Positions 15,001 to 24,705 of a stretch of DNA of 64,000 bases are shown here, piece by piece (positions within the stretch are counted from its first letter, which is position 1; each line of letters opens with the position of its first letter). The DNA is from Sphaerolaimus hirsutus (taxonomy: Eukaryota; Nematoda; Chromadorea; Monhysterida; Sphaerolaimidae). The stretch is from contig OZ038460.1 in the NCBI GenBank assembly GCA_964036195.1, positions 18,231,504 to 18,295,503 on the forward strand, given 5' to 3'. The notes under the pieces are model-generated. The model saw only the letters and a program-made list of their open reading frames with translations, searched no databases and had not been told where the DNA came from. A program made the position numbers and the translations under genes.

Positions 15001-18000
15001 TATACGAAAATAGGGATTATGAAGGTGGGAGTGGGCAATATGAGGCTAATTTTAGCGATTTTGAGCACTTTGAGCGCTTTCACTATCACACGTAACCGAT
15101 AACTTGGACGGGTGCCAATTTGTCATAAATAGCCCGATCCCTAGTTGAGGTCAAAAAACACAAGGTTTTAGGATTCGGGCTTTCGGTACCTGTAAATCCA
15201 AATTCAGCCCCGCCCCTACAAAAAAAATCCAGCTAAAGAAAAAAGGTTAAATTATTCAATGACGTATACCTTAGAAAATCGGCATTTGCTGAAAAATTAC
15301 CTACGCGAACACTCCCAACATTTGCTACGCCGGTAAATAGTGAAAATTTACCGTACCGGATTTGTAATGGATTTACATTTGTCGGTATGTGTCGAACCCC
15401 TCATAGGCACTACACACACTGTCTAGTTGACAATCGAAATTTCCAGGGGTCTGTTCCACAAATTGAGAAGTGAGAAGTAAAATGGAAAATGTGAAGTGAA
15501 ATGAGAAGTGAATTGAGAATGGAATTGCCAAAAACGAAGGGAAATTACTGTTTATTTTTATTTTATTTACTTCACTTTTGCCAATTTAGGTAAATACCTG
15601 ACATTTCACTTCGCTTTTGCCAATTTTCTTCTCAATTCACTTCTCACTTCACATTTCACTTCGCATTTGCCATTTTACTTCTCACTTCTCAGTTTGCTGA
15701 ACTGGCCCCCGAGCTGATAGATCTGTTTACCGGGATGAGGAGTTTGTCAACTACTCTGAACGGAGATGAAAACTGATCCATTCCGGTGAACTTAAATGTG
15801 TTCAAAGCGTAGTTATCAGTCGTGGAAGTTTCGGTTGCCAACTACTGTGCGTAGGCACATATTTAGACGCCACTGCGCTTGTGGTCGAGTGTATTTAGTA
15901 TGTAAAAAACACCATGGAGTTTTTCCGACCCACTTAAATACAACTACCGTATTTCCTCGAAATATCCCCCGGGGGGTGATTGTTTCATAGTGGTCCCGAG
16001 AGGGGGGGGGGTAAACGAGGGGGGGGTATTTCGAGGGGGGGGTTATTATTTCACAAGAGATTTTTTCAAATCCCAGTACGAAATTGTCGTCTGAAACGTA
16101 CGCAGACGTCGAAAAATACAACAAAAACCTCATTTATAAGGTTATGTACACTAATATTAGTACGTAGATGGTATAAACACTGTTCTAACGTGATTCCGAC
16201 ATTGTTTTAACGTGTGTGTTCTGCACTACGCAGAACACAAACTGCAGTATTTGTCATGTACGTTCTCTTGACACTCAATCTGGGGGGGGGGGTATTTCGA
16301 GGGGGGGTGATTGTTTCATAGTGGTCTCGAGAGGGGGGGGGGGGTCAAACGAGGGGGGGGGGTATTTCGAGGGGGAGGGGTATTTCGAGGAAATACGGTA
16401 AAACATTACTATTCACACTCTCATCTAGGGGTAGGAAAAGGGGGTAGAGGGAAAGGTTCAAACGGGATTGACTTTTCGGGATCGGGATTGGCTTTTGGAG
16501 TTTTCGGGATTGGGATAGAGGTCTCGGGATCGGGATCGGGATTCGTTTTTGACATTTCGGGATCGGGATCGGGGTTTCGGGATCGGGACCGGGATTGGCA
16601 TTTTTCGGGATCGGGATTGGCAGTTTAGAAAAGGTCTTAACAGTTAACATACGTGGTTTTTCGCTGATTTTCGCACAAAAATGGCCTAAAAACACGTCTG
16701 GATGTCAGAAACATGGCATTAAGTGGACATTGGATGTGTCCGTTCACATTTATTGGTGCAAAAATCGCACTAAAACACGTTTCCAATTTTTTCCGGGAAC
16801 GGGATTTTATAAAATTTTTCAGGATCGGGATTGGGTTTTGAAAACTTTCGGGATCGGGATTGGCTTTTTGGAATTTCGGGATCGGGATCGCTAAATCCCG
16901 AAATTTCTCGGGATTCGGGATCGGGATCGGGATCCCGTTTGAACCCTAGTAGAGGGGGTTCCCCCCAACCGCCCAGCTATCTACCTACAGCAGAGGCCGC
17001 TCAGCTATCTATCTATCCCGGATGCTTTTTTTGGGCTTGAGTCCTCAGAACCCCCCCCCCCCAATCGCCCAGCTATCATAACTATGTGGACCTATTTTCG
17101 AGAAATTTTACCCTATCATACCTTTTTTCAAGATTTTCACCTTCAGAATCACTAGTTCATTTGTAATTTTGCTTTTCAGCCTTTTTGTACTATACATGCG
17201 TATATTCCGGTTACTTTACACCCTGCACGCGTGGTTCCCGCTGGAAGTGTGCCAACGATGGTTAACGCGTCCGAGTTTCATAAAAAGATGACAAAATTGA
17301 TTGTTGTTATAATGTTATTCATAAACATATTCACATCGATGAATTTTTTCATATTTTTACGGAAATCGCATAATTTAATAATCATTGGCACGCTTCCAAC
17401 ACGAGACATAAATCAGTGCGAGGGCAGAGTATCACGTACGCCGAGTATATATACCCATTTTTAGCTATATTTCATATACTGTTAGCGATTTTTATCCCTT
17501 TTCTTCCTTCTCCACCCCGAAAAAGCCTATATATTGGACGCCCGCAACCCCCCCCCCATTTTTCAGCTTTATCTTTTCATTAATCACTTCTCTTGTCGCT
17601 TGTGGAATCGACGCCTGACCTTAACACAACAAAATAACAAAATGCCCCCCAAAACTGATACACAACTATTTTGATAAAATACACAACCCCCACAATTGCA
17701 GCTAAACTAAGCAAACAAGTCTAGCAAAAATAATTCAAGATGCACAATAAATACATAAGCGTGCCCCAGCCGTTCTTATATATAACAAAATGCACTAGCT
17801 AAAGTGCACTTTGTTGACATAAGTTTCGCGTATCGAAACTCCCACATTGAACCACCCTGTGCACACATAATGCATTTATGTGCGTGTCACACATTCAGGG
17901 ACGTATCCAGGATTTTTGAGCGTGGGGGGCTGCTTGTTTACGGAACCCGGCGAGGGGGGGGGGCTGAGCCCCCCCCCCCTAAAATTTTCCCTACACAGAC

Positions 18001-21000
18001 GCGGAATGGCGTTTTGGCGCCAGCGCCATACATAGGCGTCACGCCATGGCGTCATTGGCGTTGGCGCTGGCGCTTAGAACCGCTGTATATGTATGTAAAA
18101 ATACATACATATAGTGCAGCAGGCACAAAATTGAGTCCATTTCACATGGAGTTGGGACTAAAGCGACTGATTTACTGAAAATACCGCTTGTGTGGTGGAA
18201 TATGCGCGCTTGCGCGCAAAAATTTTTACAAACACCTCAAAAATTGATACCGAAAGTAGTATTTTCCTGCGTTTTTCATGTCTCACCCGGAAGGGGGGGG
18301 GGCTGCAGCCCCCCCCCCCGCCCCCCCCCTGGATACGGCCCTGCACACATTATTATTGTAGAGGTATTCAGGTGAATATTTGGGGGGTGGCCCACTGTTT
18401 TTTTCTTGTCGTTTTTTCATTGGCACTGCTCACATAAGTTTATTAACACTTACAAACTCAAAATTTAGTGCTTATAATCCAACTTTGAATGAATTTGATT
18501 TTAATTTTGAGTTAAGCTTGTAATCTACAGTTGACGGTGATTTCAAGGTCAACTCAAAACTCAAATAAGTTAAAACCTGATTTATGAGTACTTTTATTTT
18601 AGTTTACTGGTGTTAATAAAGTAGTGTGTGCAGCGACATGTCGGTGCAGAGACATGTTTGCGTTTATACTGTATATTTCGTTTACTTGGCAGAGTGCCAA
18701 GCGAGTGTAGGTTCAGACGATATTTTGATAGAAGATCAACTACGGACTACGGAGCACCATTTTATGGGGAAAATCGATACAGAAATTTTTAAACATGTAG
18801 CATATCGATATCTTTAATGCTATGTAAAATATTTAGTACCGAATATGGGACAGTTTTTCATTAGAATAGCGTTATCGAAAGTTTCGAAAAATCATCGAAT
18901 GGCAGTATTCTAAAGCCATATCGCCAACAGAAAAATGAAGCCTGTAGTAGCGACCCAAAATTTGAAAATTGCAAAAATTCAATAAAAATGCATTAAAAGT
19001 AAGGCATCCCCCTCATTTAACCTTTCCAAAACATAAATAACAATGAAATTCTTATCAAACTATACACATTTCACCACTTCACATTTCAAAATTGACCCAC
19101 CCGTGCAAAAAAATGCCAGAATCATATTAGTCAAGTGCCCCACTCATCTCTACCTTTCAGAAAATCCGCCGAGAAAATTAGTAATAATGGCAAATTCTTT
19201 GAGAATATACTTTTTAATTTTTTTTACACATTTGCAAAAAGACACTTTACACTTTAAACGGTCCCCGCGTTTTCAAAGTTCCAGACACCTTTAGGGAACG
19301 GGTTTTGTTCTCATTCACACGTCGATTTTTTTTGTTTTTAGAAAAAGTTATCGTTCTCGACCGCGTGTGTGCGACCAGATGCTAAATCTGGTCGAAATAA
19401 AGTGTATTTAAAAACGTAATTTATTGCCAGCGAGACTGTAAAATATGCACACTTTGCGGCTATACAAAGCGTAGATTTATACAGTATTTCCTCGAAATAC
19501 ACACAAGGGGTAGATTTTTTCGACAGCAAATTTTGAGGGTGTGTAATTTAAGGGGGCTTATCGAGGGGGTATTATTTAGCCAGCAATGTAATGAAATTCC
19601 AGTCATTATTGTTAACATGTGCTCGGCATTACACAGATCAAAAACTTGCAGTTTTAGTCATTTACATTCTCTTTACACTCAATTCGGGTGGGGGGGGGGG
19701 TATTTCAAGGGGGTGTCTATTATTTCCCCAGCTAGCTGAGACCTGGGGGTATTTTGATAGGGGTTACTTCAGGGGGGGTAACTCGGTATACAATACGGTA
19801 TTTTGAATATTACTGCGCCGCGGTATAATTCGACGGGAGGAAATGCAATAATGATCAGTGCTTCGAATGCATAAAATAAATAAATACAAATGTTCCCATA
19901 AACCCCAGATGTCCAACTAGTGAAGTCCACCGACAGAACCGGTTTGCAGTGAAATCTAAAAACTCCCATCTGAATTTTTTTAAACATGACACTTTTCCAC
20001 CACACCCCATTGCTTTCACTATGGGTAAATTTGATGCATAATTTCCCGCATGGTTTTATTCATCAAAATAAGGTAACATTCTCTGTAATCAATTCACTAT
20101 AATGCCCCCTAAATTGCAAATGTACTGACCCCAACCTAAATAAATGCAAATACCCACTTATAATCACAAATCAAAGATAAATCAAGGTGAGGTGGCAAGT
20201 TACAACCAGAAGGAATGCATGAATTATTCATGAATTCATGTGCGTTCACACATATTTACTCTCTGATACAGTCAGAGTGGGACGTGAATCATCCAGGGTG
20301 CAAATGCAATGTTTGTCAAGTGACAAGGAATGTGTCAAGTAAAGTTGACATTTGTCAAAATGTTACATTTGCACAAGAATTGATTTGGCACTTTTAATTA
20401 TTTGCGTGCGGGCTGTAGTAAGCCTAGAAAACATAAATTCAAAAGCCTACCATGTGAAAAATTCCAAAACAGTTTCGATTTGACAAAACTTTCAACTTCT
20501 TATCACACCTTTTTGACATAAAAGTTTTTGATCATCGAATCATAAATCTACATTTGAAGTTTCACATGCTATGTATTTACTCCACACGCACATAACGACA
20601 CTTGACACGCACTACAATAATAAGCAACAATTTAACCCTTGACACTTGACAAAACCAGAAATATTCCCCAGGTGTGTCTGACCCCCGCCCACTGATACAA
20701 AACAGCACACGAACCAGGTAAAATGAAACATGCAAAATGCACACACGCATAAGAAATGCATGTGAATCAGCCCGGATGCAGACACAATAGAGTAGGGCGC
20801 AAAAAATACTATGTAGTTATTACTGTTTTGGTACCAGGGCGCAGCTTTAGAATGAGACAAATAATTGCCAAAGTGCTAAAGTTCATAATTGTTTTATGAA
20901 ATGAATTTTTATTTCACAAAACAAAAATACATATCTTCAATTCGCTCGCTGGCAAAAAAATCAAAATATAACAAAACAATTTTTGTCAACATACATTTAT

Positions 21001-23854
21001 CGTTTGTGCAATACAAGCTAAATAAAACCAGGCCCTTGTCTACTATTACTGAACCTTAAACAAATAGGCGTTCCAAATGACAAAAACGTGTAAAGAAGAT
21101 TTCTTCGCAGGTTTGTCCCAAAATTATCGGGACAACCCCAAACGCGCGTGCAAAAAAAATTAGAACTGAGAAGTAAAAAAATGCTGAGACAATAATGGCA
21201 AGTAACAACAAATTTCTGACTTTTTTTCTAAATTTTCATTTGCGGCTTTGCCACCTCACTTCTCACTTACAACTTTACATATCTTTCAACTTTTTACGTC
21301 TCACTTCTTAATTGCTTAATTACATATCCATTCCCAGAATCGGCACCAGGAACCGAATTCAATTAAAACACATTTAAAATAGACGCACGACAACCCGCGC
21401 CTTAAATGCGCCCTACCTTCTAATTGGATCGGGGCCCAGGTAACAAAACGAAATTGATTGACCCGTGCCCACAAAAGGAAGCGCGGACAAATCCTTTCAT
21501 GAAAATTATGGGATTGGGCCCGCGCGCGCGCAGCAGTGAAAAATTGAAGTGCGCTGGCATTGTTATTATTAGAAATAATTGGAATGTGAGAAAAAACGAA
21601 TGGTGCTTCTATGACTCCCAGTTGACCGGAAGTCAACTGAGCTAGCGGTCAACTAAAAACACGAATTGCTTTAAACACGTTCCAGTTGGAATTGGATCAT
21701 TTTTGACATTACTAGTTCAATAAATGTCAATTTAAAAAATTAAAAATAAAATAAAAATTCCAACCTTCACTCATGACTCTCAATTTAGCCACTTGTCTTT
21801 CCCTGCGCTTTTTCATGACAATTTCCGGGTTTGAGATTGTTCTTGTAAATGTCGTCGGCGGCACTTCGTCGTAAATCGAGCTGCCGAATTTTTACACGCA
21901 GATAAATTTTTGTATTTCCGATGGAAATTTTCAAATATTATTTAAAAATAGTTTGTTCAACAAAATGTGACCGATTATCAAAAAAATGACTTTGCATTCA
22001 GTTTGTATACTCGGCGTACATGATACTCTGCACTCGCACTGATTTATGTCTCGTGTTGGAAGCGTGCCAATGATTATCAAATCATGCGATTTCCGTAAAA
22101 AGATGAAAAAAATTCATCGATGTGAATATATTAATGAATAACAGTATAACAACAATCATTTTTGTCATCTTTTTATGAAACTCGCACGCGTTAACCATCA
22201 TTGGTGCACTTCCAGCGGGAACCACGCGTGCAAGGTGTAAAGTAACCGGAGTATATTGTATTTTTTTGCTTAAGTTTGTTTAAGTTTACACATTTAGACA
22301 CGATTTTGACCCCATAATTGTGCTCCAAAAATTGTTCAACAAATATTTAAGTACTGTAATTTAAGTAATTGGAAACCAAATGCCAGACCATCATCTCGGC
22401 GAAGTCTCAATTTTTTCAAAAGTTTTTTACTTGAAAATTTTTGGTCAATTTTCTATTTCTCACTAACCGCACATCTTCCGCTTCCATTGTTCTGCGCGGC
22501 TGTAAATCGGCGCATTTTTTCATCTGCTCTTGGCGCTTTTCCAACTTTTTCTTGTCTCTCTTGGATAATTTTCGCTTCATACTTGTGCTGCCCATGTTCG
22601 TGTCTTGGATGGACTGCGTTTTTTAGGTTTGAAAGACAAATTATGTGCGTAACCCCGTCGACTAAGTGACAAATCGTCGACTAAGTGTCACGCCAAGTGT
22701 CAAAATCACAGTTGATAGTTTATAGGGTATCTGAAACTTTCTCTTCAATCCCTCACGCGGTAGCACAGAATTTCCCAAAATTAAAAAATTAAATTCTAAA
22801 ACAATGAACCAACCTGTAGCGGCAAATACTGCGGACCCCTTCTTTTGAGCACAAATCTACCCTCCCTGTTATCGTTATGCCATGTCAACTGAACCAAAAG
22901 CGGTTTTTCATCCATCTCTAATTGTCTTTCTTCCCCGCTCAAATGGACCTCATGTAAAGTGTACGTCGGGTCGGAAAGCATTCTCAAGTCTGAGGGAAAA
23001 TAAAGTGTCAATAGTCATATACAGAGGGAAAATAAAGTGTCAATAGTCATATACAATGACAATGGAAAATGCCCTGTGATATGTCATGCAAAGTACCAAA
23101 GCGAAACGTCATGAAAGTCAGGGTCATGTATGCGAAAAGTGAGGGAAAATGTCAGATGTCATACAAACTGCCAAAAATGTTAGCGTCAAAAGTCATATAA
23201 AAGTCCCTGTAAAATGGCAAACTAATTTGGCATTTCACATAACTTAAAACACTTTGCCTGACATACGCAAAATTCCCTGCAAAATTTCATAACTTTTGAC
23301 ACTTCGGATGACATTTTACATTTTACAGGGTCTGGAGGTGGCACCTGGATGGAACTTTTCTACTAGTGCATCTATAACTGCCTGAGTTGTGGCTGTACTT
23401 GAGACACGTAGACATTTTGTAGCCACTTTTTGACCGGGTTCTTGGAAGTAGAAACGCATTACGCCGTGGAATTCCATGTCCTGGGAAAAATAATTAAGTA
23501 TTTGTTAGGTAGAGTAGCATGTCCTAGCCAATTAGGCACTTTATCGAGTGACAGGAAAAGTGGCGAAAATTTTACGCGACACTAGTCAGGAGACAAGAGA
23601 CTTGTGACAACAAGTCTCTTGTCTCCTGACTAATGTGAATTCGTACGGACTAAGAAAACATGGTACATAAACTCAACGTTACTTTTTTGGACAGCTGCCA
23701 ACGACTATGGCAACAAACGAAAGAATCCAACACAAACTACAAAACTATAAAAACCCACCTCATTAGGCTCACTCAGAGCGAATAAATCGAGGCGATTTTC
23801 ATTCCAAGCATTAATCATTTTCCTCAATTTGTGCAAATCTTCACTGCCAGCCAT
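1..23854 (-). CDS. AFDN: Afadin (canoe), N-terminal ~800 residues, gene runs off left edge
   Basis: Afadin links Ras/Rap signalling and nectin/cadherin junctions to actin at the cell cortex. Sixteen exons fit by phase: 23854-23759, 23480-23345, 22989-22814, 22613-22468, 21880-21771, 12065-11908, 11564-11457, 10236-10080, 9758-9658, 8698-8476, 7409-7260, 3808-3600, 3100-2987, 2791-2671, 900-698, 194-1. The ATG at 23854 gives the family N-terminus (NRLDLFALSEPNE). Seen in order: first RA domain (~35-135, HEVHLSGEERQLEMDEKP), basic linker with FTRTISNPEIVMKKRR, second RA domain (~222-360, LKIYGPELSPHRLYV), FHA domain (~397-470, LFGPYVYPRHC, SHVFRFED), and DIL/cargo-binding domain (NAAFTIQLFSQLFHYVNMYL, then QGLELAAECHLDRI). 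PDZ and actin-binding parts lie outside the window. Intron 5 is 9.7 kb; introns 2 and 13 are introners. The exon 10 donor and exon 11 acceptor were chosen by phase and are the least certain. Family identity is very secure; exon edges are inferred. Confidence 0.93.
195..697 (-). repeat. Afadin last visible intron with two foldback copies
   Basis: Between exons 16 and 15. At 240-430 lies an inverted repeat rich in AAGTGACAAGT (family II). At 441-620 lies a copy of the introner family (GGTGCCACTCCCAGTAAAATC ... CAGGGTGCAGGACTGC) that is inside the intron but not flush with its splice sites. A poly-C run near 661 belongs to the donor-side intron sequence. Confidence 0.6.
901..2670. repeat. Afadin intron 14: composite of inverted arrays and G-tract elements
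   Basis: Contains a foldback array of a ~18-20 bp unit CGGTACGCACAAATGCC (1245-1400 direct; 2360-2520 direct then inverted). Other parts are an AACGCGTTTCAC/GCGCTG inverted block (1425-1760), a G/C-tract element near GTACGCAGG (about 1870-2060 and 2265-2365), a GGCGCCAGCGCC palindrome (2180-2245) and a partial introner-family arm (1500-1595). No coding signal was seen. Confidence 0.55.
2792..2986 (-). mobile_element. Introner: foldback element forming all of afadin intron 13 (195 bp, phase 0)
   Basis: The cleanest example. Exon 13 ends GAGCCCCAG and the intron starts GTGCCACTCCCAGACC. It ends GGTCTGTGAGTGCCCCCAG directly before exon 14 (GAGCAACTAGCC). The termini are inverted repeats of each other. 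The body is palindromic, with CTGTAAAATG/CATTTTACAG and TGTCATGCAAAGTGTC/GACACTTTACATGACA arms. CCCAG occurs at both ends, consistent with a short target duplication supplying the acceptor. Splicing joins two DIL-region exons in frame. Confidence 0.92.
3825..4012. repeat. Tandem repeat (GGATAGTTATGTACT / GGATACTTATGT units)
   Basis: About 190 bp of tandemly repeated GTACTGGATACTTATGT-like units in afadin intron 11, starting just upstream of exon 12. A longer block containing TTATAGATGGATACTCATG appears twice in direct order (about 3900-3955 and 3948-4000). No coding function is suggested. Confidence 0.75.
4555..5642. mobile_element. Foldback element with AGGGTTGG ends and a nested introner-family copy
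   Basis: Ends TTCTGAACAGGGTTGG (4555) and CCAACCCTGATTCTGAA (5620-5640) are inverted. Inside are A/T-rich arms (TTTTACAAAAATTTTA at 4680-4750 and 5420-5510; TTTTATTTTATTTT tracts). The centre (about 4945-5385) is an introner-family palindrome with a GTATCCAAA(T/C)CTTATG repeat at its middle. It looks like a nested insertion in afadin intron 11. Confidence 0.6.
5790..6055. mobile_element. Foldback of the CCGTATTTCCTCGAAATACCCC family
   Basis: Left end ACCGTATTTCCTCGAATTAT followed by CCCCCC. Right end GGGGGGATATTTCGAGGAAATACGGT. The core contains a sequence shared with the copies at 16130-16260, 24480-24600 and 48600-48720 (GATGGTATAAACxxTGTTCTAACG). Lies in afadin intron 11. Confidence 0.75.
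6275..7125. repeat. Two family-II foldbacks (AAGTGACAAGT arms)
   Basis: 6275-6545 and 6945-7125 are each inverted repeats built from AAGTGACAAGT/ACTTGTCACTT and AAGTGGTAAGT-like words, the same family that frames the VPS39 4.5-kb intron. Between them (6550-6940) I see no clear repeat or coding pattern. Confidence 0.6.
7166..7206 (-). other. GC-rich hairpin just inside afadin intron 11, shared with VPS39
   Basis: On the minus strand TTTTTTTGCCCGACGCCCGA is followed by TTTTTCGGGCAGCC, about 54 nt after the exon 11 donor. A near-identical block lies about 36 nt after a VPS39 donor (38609-38646). GCCCGA and TCGGGC can pair as a stem. Function unknown; it could be a short repeat remnant. Confidence 0.5.
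7410..8475. other. Afadin intron 10, no recognisable content
   Basis: A/T-rich unique-looking sequence. I found no supported exon, RNA gene or repeat family here, apart from short T and A runs. The region 7715-8040 has open frames, but they match nothing I recognise and lack supporting splice context. Confidence 0.4.
8745..9560. mobile_element. CTATCTATCTATCCCGG foldback in afadin intron 9
   Basis: Outer ends GACCCTCCGAGTGGTTGGAT (8754-8773) and ATCCAACCACTCGGAGGGTC (9497-9516) are exact inverted repeats. Inside are GCTATCTATCTATCCCGGAG repeats and long G and C runs. Related copies lie near 2530-2595, 16957-17570, 29868-29935 and 34190-34265. Confidence 0.7.
10491..11163. mobile_element. TIR element TATAGTCGGCAGACATGATA in afadin intron 7
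   Basis: Left end TATAGTCGGCAGACATGATA, right end TATCATGTCTGCCGAGTATA, an almost perfect inverted pair. An internal partial copy of the terminus occurs near 10650. The interior is A/T-rich with a 73-codon minus-strand open frame (10851-11072) that I do not recognise. The termini resemble those of the ~248-bp TATACTC elements. Confidence 0.65.
11170..11335. mobile_element. GGCGCCA / CTACGTCCCTGG element fragment
   Basis: A GGCGCCAATGCAACTCCAAT-like palindromic block is followed by CACATTTTAGGGGGGGCGTT, CCGTATACAATCCGCC and CTGGCTACGTCCCTGG. The same order of blocks occurs at 2175-2365 and 17895-18345, marking a repeat family with internal G or C tracts. Confidence 0.6.
12123..12335. mobile_element. 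Palindromic MITE, ends TTGTGCCTGCGCACACTAG / CTAGTGTGCGCAGGGCC
   Basis: Terminal arms ATTGTGCCTGCGCACACTA...TTTTCACATGAATTTTCG and the inverted arm ...CGTGTGAAAACTAGTGTGCG, with GTTGAC/GTCAAC in the middle. A close relative sits at 61556-61752, where the duplicated segment gives an empty-site comparison. A second GTCAACTGGTTTGCATGTCAA block abuts it at 12340-12545. Confidence 0.75.
12550..13905. repeat. Repeat-like block with three GAAAATATAAATGAGAA words
   Basis: GAAAATATAAATGAGAA near 12748 recurs inverted near 13612 and 13778. The interval includes GGGGGTGCC and CACCCCC tracts and GTGCATTTAAATGAGAA at the left edge. Probably a larger composite element in afadin intron 5; no coding similarity recognised. 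Confidence 0.4.
13906..15440. other. Part of afadin intron 5 without recognisable feature
   Basis: A/T-rich. A short GTCAAC...GTTGAC inverted pair (13937-13965) is the only structure I noticed. No supported exon or RNA gene. Confidence 0.35.
15448..15712. mobile_element. Family-II foldback with TTCCACAAATTGAGAAGTG arms
   Basis: Left GTTCCACAAATTGAGAAGTG and right CACTTCTCAGTTTGCTGAAC are inverted. Arms are made of GAAGTGAGAAGTGAA/TTCACTTCTCACTTC. A sister copy lies at 56893-57092 with GGAACTGGCCC ends. Confidence 0.7.
15945..16400. mobile_element. CCGTATTTCCTCGAAATA family, complex copy
   Basis: Left ACCGTATTTCCTCGAAATAT and right TATTTCGAGGAAATACGGTA. Several GGGGGGTATTTCGAGGGGGG units flank a core with TTCTAACGTG and a second core near 16200-16280. 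The copy appears to be internally duplicated. Confidence 0.75.
16452..16952. mobile_element. GGTTCAAACGGGAT element filled with GGGATC hexamers
   Basis: Ends GGTTCAAACGGGATTGAC and ATCCCGTTTGAACCCTAGT are inverted. Both arms are GGGATCGGGATTG hexamer runs; the middle (16620-16800) is unique. Relatives: 30152-30404 (GGGATC/GGGACC) and 35456-36272 (GGTCCC). Lies in afadin intron 5. Confidence 0.75.
16957..17570. mobile_element. CTATCTATCTATCCCGG element interrupted by a TATACTC element
   Basis: Left part (16957-17200) has GCTATCTATCTATCCCGG and a C run. The right part (17455-17570) resumes with TTAGCTATATTTCATATACT and a C run. The interval 17205-17452 is a nested copy of the ~248-bp element described separately. 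Confidence 0.6.
17205..17452 (+). mobile_element. ~248-bp TATA(C/T)TC(C/G)G element, copy 1
   Basis: Begins TATATTCCGGTTACTTTACA and ends CGTACGCCGAGTATA. It shares its full length with 22008-22255 (inverted), 25078-25327 and 54757-55006 (inverted). Conserved internal blocks include CACGCGTGGTTCCCGCTGG, AGTGTGCCAACGATGGTTAA and GACATAAATCAGTGCGAGG. No ORF; non-autonomous. Confidence 0.8.
17895..18345. mobile_element. GGACGTATCCAGGATTTTTGAGCG element with G/C tracts
   Basis: Left CAGGGACGTATCCAGGATTT and right CCTGGATACGGCCCTG are inverted ends. Inside are GGGGGGGGGGCTGAGCCCCC runs, a GGCGCCAGCGCCA block and a second G/C run at 18293-18325. Same family as 11170-11335 and 2175-2365. Confidence 0.7.
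18425..18640. mobile_element. Palindromic MITE remnant (GTTGACGGTGATTTC centre)
   Basis: Left CATTGGCACTGCTCACATAAG and right AGTAGTGTGTGCAGCG. The arms ATTTTGAGTTAAGCTTG and CTCAAATAAGTTAAAACC are only loosely inverted, so this is a degraded relative of the 12123-12335 family. Confidence 0.45.
19480..19800. mobile_element. CCGTATTTCCTCGAAATA family copy
   Basis: Left ACAGTATTTCCTCGAAATAC, right GGGGGGGTAACTCGGTATAC then CGGTATTTTG. Internal GGGGGGGGGGTATTTCAAGGG and an ATTACACAGATCAAAAACTTG core. More diverged than the copies at 15945 and 48495. Confidence 0.6.
19801..21159. other. Part of afadin intron 5, nothing recognised
   Basis: No exon, RNA gene or clear inverted repeat supported. 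A scatter of TTGTCAAGTGACAAGG-like words (20310-20400) hints at an old family-II copy. Confidence 0.3.
22008..22255 (-). mobile_element. ~248-bp TATACTC element, copy 2 (inverted)
   Basis: Begins TATACTCGGCGTACATGATA and ends AAAGTAACCGGAGTATA, the reverse complement of the copies at 17205 and 25078. In afadin intron 4. Confidence 0.8.
22990..23344 (-). mobile_element. Introner: foldback element forming all of afadin intron 2 (355 bp, phase 1)
   Basis: Exon 2 ends CATCCAG and the intron begins GTGCCACCTCCAGACCCTG, the terminal repeat of the window-wide foldback family. The intron ends CCCTCAG directly before exon 3 (ACTTGAGAATG). The body consists of family motifs in both orientations (TGTAAAATG, ACTTTGCATGACAT, CATTTTACAGGG). 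A 30-nt AAAATAAAGTGTC-type unit is repeated at the 3' end (about 22993-23050), where the right terminus has decayed. The joined frame gives KFHPDLRML, matching afadin across the junction. Confidence 0.85.
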
Positions 23855-24284
23855 TTTCGAAATAAATTTTTCGAAAATAAATTTTCAGGCGAATAAATGA
23901 TAAGTATAATAAGGCGAATAATATGATATGTATAGGTAATTCGAATGGAGTGAAAGTGTCGGAATTTCAGATCATCGTTGCGTCTTGGTCCTGAAACGAA
24001 AGAAAATCAGCGAAAAATGTTGGTAAAAAGCCAAACGCCACACCCAAGGACATAACCTGGGAATTTTCTTTTTGTGAAAAAAAACTACAGCCGTTCCTTC
24101 GGTCCGGAAAGTGTCCAATAAAATATCGGCGTTAAATCGTAGAAAAATACGCACAAACGAACACCAAAATGAGACAAAAACTCAGCAATCGGCGAGCCTA
24201 TAGAACGAAAAATGGAATAAAATATTTAGACCGTAACGAATAGCGTCTACACACAGTTACCGTGCTTTACGAACAGATGCCAGT

Positions 24285-24445
24285 CTCATACCCTGTAAAA
24301 TGTCACGCAGTGTCTAAAGCCATGGAAAATGCCCTGGAATATGTCAAATGTTATGCAAAGTGTCAAAAGTCATGTAAAATGGCTTGGAAAATGGTTTTAC
24401 ATGACGTTCGACACTTTGCATGTCATTTGACATTTTACGGGGCTT
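24285..24445. mobile_element. Introner-family foldback upstream of afadin
   Basis: CCCTGTAAAATGTCACGCAG ... GCAAAGTGTCAAAAGTCATG ... TTTTACATGACGTTCGACAC ... CATTTGACATTTTACGGGG. It lies upstream of the afadin start codon, outside the visible coding exons, so here it is a plain insertion. It is followed at 24470-24705 by a CCGTATTTCCTCGA-family copy. Confidence 0.7.
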
Positions 24446-24469
24446 TTTTACAAGGTATCGGAATGTATA

Positions 24470-24705
24470 CGACTCTATAGACTTATATATGTACGTAGAC
24501 GGTACAAACCCTGTTATAATATAACACAGACATTGTTTTTAACGTGTGTTGTACGTTTCCCGTATCACAAAGCATAGCTTTGTCATTTACGATCTGTATA
24601 CACTATATTGGGGGGGGGGGTATTTCGAGGGGGGTCTATAAACTCATAGTATACATTTTGAGGGGGGTATTTCGAGGGGGGTATATCGAGGAAATACGGT
24701 ATTTT
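24470..24705. mobile_element. CCGTATTTCCTCGA family copy
   Basis: Right end GGGGGGTATTTCGAGGGGGG then TATATCGAGGAAATACGGTA. Core ACGTAGACGGTACAAACCCT is the same as in the copies at 5790 and 16130. The left terminus is not clear. Confidence 0.65.
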
